Assembly (NCBI RefSeq): GCF_903643065.1
Contig: NZ_CAHJWX010000026.1
Location: 1-11,089 of the forward strand
Origin: Sphingomonas bacterium
GTDB taxonomy: Bacteria > Pseudomonadota > Alphaproteobacteria > Sphingomonadales > Sphingomonadaceae
Length of the DNA: 11,089 bases
Direction: 5' to 3'
Within the stretch, counting starts at the first letter, position 1. Each line of letters starts with the position of its first letter. The notes under the pieces are model-generated. The model had not been told where the DNA came from, did no database searches, and saw nothing but the letters and a program-made list of their open reading frames with translations. Both the position numbers and the translations under genes were made by a program. Below, in pieces: positions 6,088 to 11,089 of this stretch.

Positions 6088-6996
6088 ATGGATCAGGATT
6101 TGGCGGCCGCAGCGTCGCTGACGCGAGTGTCGAAGCGACTGCGCGGCAAGCCGGTACTGGCTGGGCTAGATCTCTCGATCCGCGCTGGTGAGGTGACAGC
6201 CCTGCTCGGCCCGAACGGCGCGGGCAAGTCGACCACCGCCGGCCTGCTAGTCGGGCGGCTCCAGCCCGATGCCGGCGAGGTGCGGCTGTATGGGCTCAGT
6301 CCAGACCGGCCGGCGGCACGCAGCCGGCTCGGCGTCATGCTCCAAGCGGCGGGTCTCCCCGACGTGATGACAGTCGGAGAGATGGTGACGCTGCAATCAG
6401 GCTATTACCGCGATCCGCGCCCGGTGGGAGAGACGCTGGCACTCGCCGGGCTGAGTGACCTCACGCAGCGCCGTTGCGGCACCCTCTCCGGCGGGCAGGC
6501 GCGGCGGGTGCAATATGCGCTCGCGATCTGTGGGCGGCCCGATCTCCTCGTCCTCGACGAGCCGACCGCGGCGATGGACCGCGCCTCGGCGCGCGCGCTG
6601 TGGGCGACGGTGCGCGATGCAGCGGCGGACGGAGCGGCGGTGCTGATGACCACGCACGACCTCGCCGAAGCCGATGCGCTTGCTGACCGCGTGGTGGTGA
6701 TGGACGCCGGACGCATCGTCGCGGACGATACGCCCGCCGCGATCCGTGCACGTGCAGGGGGTGCGGTGATCCGCTGCCGCACCCCTCTCACGGCAGCGCA
6801 CGCCGCCGCCTTCCCCGGCGTGCGGAACGCAACGGCCGACGGCGCCGAGCTCCGCCTCCTCACGACAGACGCGGCCGCGGCCGTCCGCCGCCTGCTCGAT
6901 GCCGATCCCCTGCTCACCGATCTTCGCGTCCACGAAGCCGCACTGGAGGACGCCATTTCGAGCCTGCTCACCCGCGACGAAAGGATCGCCGCATGA
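6088..6996 (+). CDS. ABC transporter ATP-binding protein
   Basis: This is the 302-residue cytoplasmic ATPase subunit of an ABC-2-type exporter, hydrolysing ATP to drive the permease encoded next. Visible motifs in order: Walker A GPNGAGKST (41-49), Q-loop Gln86, signature LSGGQ (133-137), Walker B LLVLDEP (153-159) and switch His190 in TTHDLAEAD. The C-terminal 90 or so residues form the accessory tail common in CcmA/DrrA-like drug-export ATPases. The start ATG 6088 has GGGAG upstream. The stop overlaps the permease start (ATGA at 6993-6996), so the two are translationally coupled. With a kinase and regulator downstream, a role in antibiotic or membrane-stress resistance is likely, but the substrate cannot be read from the sequence. 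Confidence 0.93.
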   Translation: MDQDLAAAASLTRVSKRLRGKPVLAGLDLSIRAGEVTALLGPNGAGKSTTAGLLVGRLQPDAGEVRLYGLSPDRPAARSRLGVMLQAAGLPDVMTVGEMVTLQSGYYRDPRPVGETLALAGLSDLTQRRCGTLSGGQARRVQYALAICGRPDLLVLDEPTAAMDRASARALWATVRDAAADGAAVLMTTHDLAEADALADRVVVMDAGRIVADDTPAAIRARAGGAVIRCRTPLTAAHAAAFPGVRNATADGAELRLLTTDAAAAVRRLLDADPLLTDLRVHEAALEDAISSLLTRDERIAA

Positions 6997-7745
6997 CCGA
7001 CCTCGCCCTGCCCGTCGGGATCTGGCGCCGTGAATGCGCGGCCGAGCTGAAGCGCTCCTGGCGGCTGCCGCAATTCCTCGTGCCTACGGTGCTCACCCCT
7101 GCCGCTTTCTACGGCCTGTTCACGCTCGCCATCGCGCAGAACCGGTCCCCGGCAGCGGCCGTGGCGACGCTGGCCGGCTATGGCGTGTTCGCGGCGGTCG
7201 GCCCGGCGCTGTTCGGCTTCGGCGCGGGCGTGGCGATGGAGCGCGAGCAGGGGCTGATCGAGCTCAAGCGCGTCTCGCCGCTGCCCGCCGGCGCCTATGT
7301 CGCGGCCAAGCTCACGGCGGCCGTCGCGGCAACGGCGGCTGCGCTGACGCTGATCTACCTGTTGGCTATTGTCGCGGGCGCTTCGCTGTCGCCAAGGCAA
7401 TGGCTATTGCTCACTATTCTGCACCTCGCGTCGACCGTCCCTTTCGCGTTGATCGGCTTCGGCCTCGGCATGCGGATGAGCGGCAAGGGAGCGGTGGCGG
7501 CGGCCAATGCGCTGTTCCTCGGCTCGGCGGTGCTCGGCGGTCTCTGGATCCCGTCGGCGATGCTGCCCGGCTGGATGCGCGCGATCGGCGAGGCGATGCC
7601 GTCCTACCATCTCGGCCAGCTCGCGCTCGGGATCGTCGGAATGCCGGTAATTGGGAGTGCCTGGACGCATGGCTCGGTCGTCGCGGGGATGACGGCTCTA
7701 GCAGCGATCTGGGCGTGGACCGGCTGGCGGCGGAGTCCGGCTTGA
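6993..7745 (+). CDS. ABC-2 type transporter permease
   Basis: This is the 250-residue inner-membrane subunit that pairs with the preceding ATPase. About six hydrophobic segments are visible: roughly 27-46, 55-78, 105-128, 136-158, 168-188 and 222-243. Between the second and third lies EREQGLIELKRVSPLPAGAY followed by AAKL, the cytoplasmic coupling segment characteristic of ABC-2 permeases. The size is normal for this family. The start ATG overlaps the ATPase stop by four bases. The stop TGA (7743-7745) overlaps a possible TTG start of the kinase gene. The exported compound is unknown. The pairing with a DesK-like kinase resembles detoxification modules for membrane-active antibiotics. Confidence 0.9.
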   Translation: MTDLALPVGIWRRECAAELKRSWRLPQFLVPTVLTPAAFYGLFTLAIAQNRSPAAAVATLAGYGVFAAVGPALFGFGAGVAMEREQGLIELKRVSPLPAGAYVAAKLTAAVAATAAALTLIYLLAIVAGASLSPRQWLLLTILHLASTVPFALIGFGLGMRMSGKGAVAAANALFLGSAVLGGLWIPSAMLPGWMRAIGEAMPSYHLGQLALGIVGMPVIGSAWTHGSVVAGMTALAAIWAWTGWRRSPA

Positions 7746-7777
7746 CGGAACCGGCCGCAAGGCGCGACGACACCGTC

Positions 7778-8836
7778 ATGCGGACGAAGGCGGAGCGCTG
7801 GTGGGACGGGCCGTGGCCGTGGCTGATCTACCTCGCCTTCTATGCCGTGCCCTGGCTGTGGGTCCGGCCCGCTGGCTGGCAGCTGGCGGCCTCGGCTGCG
7901 GGGCTGGCGGTGTTTCTGCCGGTCTACTTCGCCAGTCACCGCATGACGGGCCCGCGCCTGTTCACCACCGCCGCCGTTATGATGCTCGTCGGCGTCGCGC
8001 TGGCGCCGGTCGGCGGTGGCTGGACGGTGTTCCCGATCTACGCCGCATCGGAGGCGGGGCGTGCGCAGCCACCGCGTCGCGCGGCGGTGGCGATTGTGCT
8101 GATCGCGTTAGCGACGATTCTGACCGGGTTTGGCTGGCATCAGCCCCTGTTCTGGTGGGTGACGGGCGTGATGCTGGTGATCGCCACCGGCGGCGCGACG
8201 ATTTCGCGCACGGCCTTCTACGCACGCACGCAGGCCCTGCTCGCCAGCCAGGAGGAGGTTCGCCGTCTGGCCGGGACCGCCGAGCGCGAGCGGATCACCC
8301 GCGATCTGCACGACGTGGTCGGCCGCACGCTGACGCTCGCCGCCCTCAAGGCCGATCTGGCCGCGAAGCTGACCGCGCTCGATCCGGCTCGTGCGGAAGC
8401 CGAGATGCGTGCGGTCGCCGAGATAACGCGCGCCGGGCTCGCAGAAGTGCGCGCGGCGCTCGCCGGGGAGGCCGGAAGCACGTTGGCGCACGAGATTACC
8501 GCCTCCCGAGAGGCACTCGCCGCAGCGGGAATCAGCACGAGTCTGGTGGGGAGCGCGGCTGCCATCCCCGCCGATGCCGGCGCGGTGCTGGCGATGACGC
8601 TGCGCGAGGCGGTGACCAACGTGATCCGCCATGCCGAAGCCGGCGCCTGTGCGATCGAGCTCGCGCTGGACGGACGATTGGCCCAGTTGGTTGTCGCCGA
8701 TGACGGCGTCGGCCGCAGTTTCCGCGAGGGACTTGGGCTGGCGGGAATGCGCCAGCGGCTGACGGCAGCAGGCGGCTCGCTCAGCATCCAGCCCGACGCG
8801 CCCGGTACCCGGCTCGTCGCGGCGGTACCGACATGA
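7778..8836 (+). CDS. DesK-like sensor histidine kinase (HisKA_3)
   Basis: This is a 352-residue membrane sensor kinase. Residues 13-140 hold about five hydrophobic segments with very short loops, so it probably senses events in the membrane itself. Then come a linker helix and the HisKA_3 dimerisation domain, with phospho-acceptor His178 in ITRDLHDVVGR. The HATPase_c domain follows, with N-box Asn281 (REAVTNVIRHAE), a DDGVG box (308-312) and GLGLAGMRQRL. This is the DesK/NarX/LiaS-like class that pairs with NarL-type regulators, here the next gene by ATGA overlap (8833-8836). The ATG at 7778 is chosen as the start, though its ribosome binding site is weak. A TTG at 7742 overlapping the permease stop, with GGAG upstream, would add 12 residues and tighter coupling. 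Confidence 0.92.
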   Translation: MRTKAERWWDGPWPWLIYLAFYAVPWLWVRPAGWQLAASAAGLAVFLPVYFASHRMTGPRLFTTAAVMMLVGVALAPVGGGWTVFPIYAASEAGRAQPPRRAAVAIVLIALATILTGFGWHQPLFWWVTGVMLVIATGGATISRTAFYARTQALLASQEEVRRLAGTAERERITRDLHDVVGRTLTLAALKADLAAKLTALDPARAEAEMRAVAEITRAGLAEVRAALAGEAGSTLAHEITASREALAAAGISTSLVGSAAAIPADAGAVLAMTLREAVTNVIRHAEAGACAIELALDGRLAQLVVADDGVGRSFREGLGLAGMRQRLTAAGGSLSIQPDAPGTRLVAAVPT

Positions 8837-9438
8837 TCCGCATCGTCGTCGCGGAAGATCAGGCGCTGGTGCTGGGCGCGATTGCCGCACTGCTCGATCT
8901 GGAACCCGACATGCAGGTGATCGGACGCGCCGCCAACGGCGCCGCAGCGGTCGAGTGCGTCCGCGCGCTCACGCCGGACATTCTGCTCACCGACATCGAG
9001 ATGCCGGAGATGACGGGCATCGACGCCGCTCGCCTGCTCTCGGACGAGGGAGCGACGACGCGGACGGTGATCGTCACTACCTTCGCGCGGCCGGGCTATC
9101 TGGCGCGCGCACGTGCAGCTGGGGTGCGGGGCTACCTCCTCAAGGACAGCCCGGTCGAGCAGCTCGCCGCCGCGATCCGCGAAGTCGCGCGTGGCGGGAC
9201 TGTGGTGTCTGCCGACCTCGCTGCGGCTGCCTGGGACGCCGGTGCCGATCCGCTCACCCAGCGCGAGCGCGACACCCTGCGCTTGGCGGACGATGGGTTG
9301 TCGAACAAGGAGATCGCGGCGCGGCTCGCGCTGTCGCCGGGAACGGTGCGCAACTACCTGTCCGAGGCCGCCGCCAAGCTTAACGCTTCCAACCGGATCG
9401 AAGCGGGACGGATCGCGCGGCTTAACGGTTGGCTCTGA
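8833..9438 (+). CDS. NarL/LuxR-family response regulator
   Basis: This is a 201-residue DNA-binding response regulator, the likely phosphorylation partner of the preceding kinase. The receiver domain has the acidic pair E8/D9 (VAEDQ), phospho-acceptor Asp54 (LLTDIEMPEMTG), the conserved Thr at 83 or so (VTTFARPGY) and Lys104 (YLLKDSP). The LuxR-type HTH spans about 140-197: LTQRERDTLRL, LSNKEIAARLALSPGTVRNYLS. The start ATG overlaps the kinase stop. It ends the operon. The most direct guess is that it controls the operon through the inverted repeats at 5995-6021. Unrelated distant targets, such as lipid or envelope genes, cannot be excluded. Confidence 0.94.
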   Translation: MIRIVVAEDQALVLGAIAALLDLEPDMQVIGRAANGAAAVECVRALTPDILLTDIEMPEMTGIDAARLLSDEGATTRTVIVTTFARPGYLARARAAGVRGYLLKDSPVEQLAAAIREVARGGTVVSADLAAAAWDAGADPLTQRERDTLRLADDGLSNKEIAARLALSPGTVRNYLSEAAAKLNASNRIEAGRIARLNGWL

Positions 9439-9526
9439 CTTCGATTACACTCAGGCGCGCCATCCGTGCACCACGCGGATCTATGTAGACGCGGGTACAC
9501 GAGATCGAACCGAGGGCGCAGAAGAT

Positions 9527-9958
9527 ATGATCAAAGGCGGATGCCGGTGCGGCGCGTGCAGATACGAGATCGCGATTGACGAACTGCCCCGGGTCTATGC
9601 GTGCCACTGCCACGTCTGTCAGCGGTGGACAGGTGGTGCATTCAGTTTGCAGGCGCTCGTGGCGGAAGACAGGCTCACCGTGGCCGGACCGGTTGTCGTC
9701 CAGGAGATCACGACCGAGGACCGCACATCGGTCCAGCGCTTCTGCGGGACGTGCCACGCACGAATCTACAACACGAACACGCGGCGGCCGGGAGTTTCGG
9801 TCGTGCGCGCCGGAACCCTCGATCGGTCGGAGGACCTCGACTGCGTCGCGCATATTTTCACGGCCTATCACCAGCGCTGGGTCGCCATACCCGCGGGCGT
9901 GCCAAGCTGGCCGGAAGCACCGCCGCCGGAGGACCTTGTGCGAGCGCTGACCGCCTAG
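9527..9958 (+). CDS. GFA/CENP-V-type zinc-binding family protein
   Basis: This is a 143-residue protein with the GFA (glutathione-dependent formaldehyde-activating enzyme-like, CENP-V/GFA) fold. Zinc ligands are visible as CRCGAC (C6, C8, C11), CHCHVC (C26, C28, C31) and CGTC (C73, C76), followed by the typical late motif with HIFTAYHQRW. Most bacterial members are of unknown function, and a role in formaldehyde chemistry should not be assumed from the family name. The ATG at 9527 is chosen because it places the first Cys cluster right after the start, as in relatives; the ribosome binding site is weak. It lies 88 bp after the response regulator on the same strand and could be read through, but it looks like an independent gene. 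Confidence 0.9.
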   Translation: MIKGGCRCGACRYEIAIDELPRVYACHCHVCQRWTGGAFSLQALVAEDRLTVAGPVVVQEITTEDRTSVQRFCGTCHARIYNTNTRRPGVSVVRAGTLDRSEDLDCVAHIFTAYHQRWVAIPAGVPSWPEAPPPEDLVRALTA

Positions 9959-10199
9959 ACCCACTTGCGAACGTTCACCGCGAGTTTTCTAGTTCCCGAT
10001 TGCGGCCGCTTGTTCATCTAATCAATCAGCCTGTGCCGACCGGCTGATCTTTCGAGCTCGCGCCATGTCGCACTGCATTGTGATCTGGGTCGTGATCGCC
10101 TCGATGGGTATGTGGTTGTTCGCCGGTAGCTCGCTAATGGATCACCCGTCGCTTGCTCCCGGCCGGCACTCGGCCGCGCCGACTACCAGCCTTCCAGCG
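9959..10199. other. Intergenic region between convergent genes
   Basis: The plus-strand GFA gene and the minus-strand YciE-like gene converge here. The only structure I can support is the hairpin at 10025-10048. A plus-strand frame from 10065 begins with a hydrophobic stretch (CIVIWVVIASMGMW) but lacks a ribosome binding site and runs antisense through the YciE-like gene, so I do not call it. Confidence 0.5.
10025..10048 (+). terminator. Hairpin, possible terminator between convergent genes
   Basis: ATCAGCC (10025-10031) pairs perfectly with GGCTGAT (10042-10048) around a 10-base loop, followed by CTTTC. The T tract is short, so this is a weak terminator candidate serving the GFA gene. Confidence 0.4.
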
Positions 10200-10805
10200 T
10201 CACTTTGGCTGGCCCGCTTGCACGAGAGCGATCACGGCCAAAGCTCCGCCAAGCGTCAGCCCCACTATGAGGCCGGGGTGCATGGCCGCCGTGGTGGCAA
10301 GCGCCGCCTCGCCCGGATAGCGGGTCGACGGCGGGCGCGTCAGCAGGTGATCGTAAAGCTGGGTGAAGGCGCGATCGATCGCGCGGGTCTCGGCGAGCGT
10401 GCGTTCGAGAAGCTTGGCTGCTTCGGCGTGTCCGAGCGCGTGTGCGGCGCTACGCAGCGTGCCATACCTAGCGATGTAGAAGTGGGCTGCAACTTGCCCG
10501 TACTCGATGTTGAGTAGGTCGCGGTCGGCGGCGTCTTCGTGCTTGGCCGTTTCAAATTCATTGATATCGCAGATGCCCTGCATGGCGGGATCGTCTTTGG
10601 GGTCAGGCCTGACGCCAATCAAGTCAAAGACTTCATCCAATCGCCTCATCTGAACGATGTTCTGCTTCGATCCGGCCCCTAACATTTGTTTCAGCTTCGG
10701 CAGCGTCGTAATCTCATTGTTGCGCGCCGCCTGCGCCGCCCCCTGCCGATGCGCTCCATAGAGCAGGTGTAGCCCGTCCTCAAAGAGTTGCCGCTTCCCT
10801 GACAT
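10200..10805 (-). CDS. YciE/YciF-like ferritin-like DUF892 protein with C-terminal membrane segment
   Basis: This is a 201-residue member of the DUF892 (YciE/YciF) ferritin-like four-helix family, linked in enterobacteria to stress responses. Family features are visible: KRQLFEDGLHLLYGAH near the start, MRRLDEVFDLIGVRP (53-67), DDPAMQGI, and EYGQVAAHFYIARYGTL (101-117) followed by LGHAEAAKLLERTLAETRAID. Unlike typical members of about 160-170 residues, it has a hydrophobic segment (about 178-197, GLIVGLTLGGALAVIALVQ) near the C-terminus, suggesting a membrane anchor. The metal-binding helix has E/H residues, but I cannot assign a working di-iron site. The start is taken at 10805 because GAGG lies about nine bases upstream; ATGs at 10820 and 10832 lack a ribosome binding site. 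Confidence 0.88.
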   Translation of the reverse strand: MSGKRQLFEDGLHLLYGAHRQGAAQAARNNEITTLPKLKQMLGAGSKQNIVQMRRLDEVFDLIGVRPDPKDDPAMQGICDINEFETAKHEDAADRDLLNIEYGQVAAHFYIARYGTLRSAAHALGHAEAAKLLERTLAETRAIDRAFTQLYDHLLTRPPSTRYPGEAALATTAAMHPGLIVGLTLGGALAVIALVQAGQPK

Positions 10806-10836
10806 AGTTTCTGTCCTCATGTTTACTGTCATTGGC

Positions 10837-10959
10837 TCAGCGTCTGGCTAGGAATCTTTGCCAACGGCCCAACTGCCTGGCGTACAAAGTGAACGAGGGC
10901 TGGCCGGCTTGATCCACCGTCAGGCCGTCATCCGAAATGTTGAAGTAGTGTCGAGGCAC
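10837..10959 (-). CDS. Tiny DUF6894-like ORF (possibly truncated)
   Basis: A 40-codon frame from GTG 10959 begins with the pattern of small DUF6894 proteins common in alphaproteobacteria (M-P-R-Y-x-F, then DDG): here VPRHYFNISDDGLTVD. Full members are about 70-90 residues and continue with an acidic/leucine-rich helix. This one instead ends after GRWQRFLARR. The ribosome binding site is poor. It may be a frameshifted remnant or chance similarity. It lies between the YciE-like gene and the edge ORF on the same strand. Confidence 0.35.
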   Translation of the reverse strand: MPRHYFNISDDGLTVDQAGQPSFTLYARQLGRWQRFLARR

Positions 10960-10969
10960 CGTGCATCCA

Positions 10970-11089
10970 CTAGTGACGCTCGGCAGGAACCGTTGCGCCG
11001 GACATCGGGGTAATGGTTTCGACCTCTCCTTTGCGCATCGTCACGTCTAGCCGGTCGATCCGCGCGGGCTTGGTGAGCAGCGCATTGGA
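10970..11089 (-). CDS. Unrecognised gene, 3' end only (cut by window edge)
   Basis: An open minus-strand frame enters at the right edge and ends at TAG 10970-10972, giving the last 39 residues of a protein: SNALLTKPARIDRLDVTMRK, then GEVETITPMSGATVPAERH. The composition looks like a real protein and no stop interrupts it, but I do not recognise the family from so little. The gene body is outside the window. Confidence 0.4.
   Translation of the reverse strand, partial: SNALLTKPARIDRLDVTMRKGEVETITPMSGATVPAERH

Noticed and set aside
6405..7400. A 331-codon minus-strand open frame
   Set aside because: It is antisense to the ABC ATPase and permease genes, Arg/Ser/Ala-rich, with no domain.
7034..7777. 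N-terminal extension of the sensor kinase frame
   Set aside because: The open frame overlaps the permease gene in another register. Its translation is low-complexity and shows no domain, so the kinase starts at 7778 or 7742.
9113..9526. N-terminal extension of the GFA frame
   Set aside because: It overlaps the response regulator out of frame and has shadow composition. The zinc-binding domain begins just after ATG 9527.
10065..10517. A 150-codon plus-strand frame with a hydrophobic start
   Set aside because: It lacks a ribosome binding site, and two-thirds of it runs antisense through the well-supported YciE-like gene.

Overview
The window looks like a high-GC alphaproteobacterial chromosome, most likely of the Sphingomonadales. 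The main clue is a gene for a protein with a PEPxxWA-type C-terminal sorting signal, a variant typical of sphingomonads. The insertion sequences and GC-rich codon use of the other genes fit this. It divides into a decayed insertion-sequence island on the left and an ordinary chromosomal gene set on the right.

Left island (1-4862). Several insertion sequences are nested. An IS5-family (IS427-like) element, copy 1, survives only as its 5' part (2618-2904) and is cut off by the start of an IS3-family element (about 77-2617). The IS3 orfB is split by a complete IS256-family element (653-2074). That element is bounded by the 8-bp direct repeat CGGCGAAC, and removing it restores the orfB reading frame exactly. 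The far end of orfB is replaced at about position 76 by what looks like the repeat-bearing end of an IS21-like element that leaves the window. All three IS3/IS256 reading frames carry single-base indels. About 1.1 kb to the right lies a gene for a small exported PEPxxWA protein (3191-3829). A second, complete IS5-family copy (4027-4862) follows, with terminal inverted repeats, a TA target duplication and a two-frame transposase joined at an A AAG GGG slippery site.

Middle (4863-6087). This holds a terminator-like hairpin, a stretch with no convincing gene, and the catalytic C-terminal half of an S41-family peptidase. The peptidase has lost its exported N-terminal part and now begins with an HTH-like segment of about 25 residues. 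A 196-bp intergenic region follows, with overlapping inverted repeats that could be an operator.

Right part (6088-9438) is a tightly packed operon: ABC transporter ATPase, ABC-2 permease, DesK-like sensor kinase and NarL/LuxR-type response regulator. Two junctions are ATGA overlaps and the permease/kinase junction is also close. This architecture is known from membrane-stress and peptide or lipid-antibiotic detoxification modules. The kinase/regulator pair probably controls the transporter, perhaps through the repeats upstream of the operon.

Right edge (9527-11089). A GFA/CENP-V-type zinc-binding protein is on the plus strand. Converging on it from the minus strand are a YciE-like DUF892 ferritin-like protein with an added C-terminal membrane segment, a tiny DUF6894-like ORF, and the 3' end of an unrecognised gene at the window edge.

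I found no tRNA, rRNA or CRISPR array, and no clearly novel system. The most interesting items are the transporter/two-component operon with its repeat cluster, the rebuilt order of insertions, and the HTH-like/S41 chimera.
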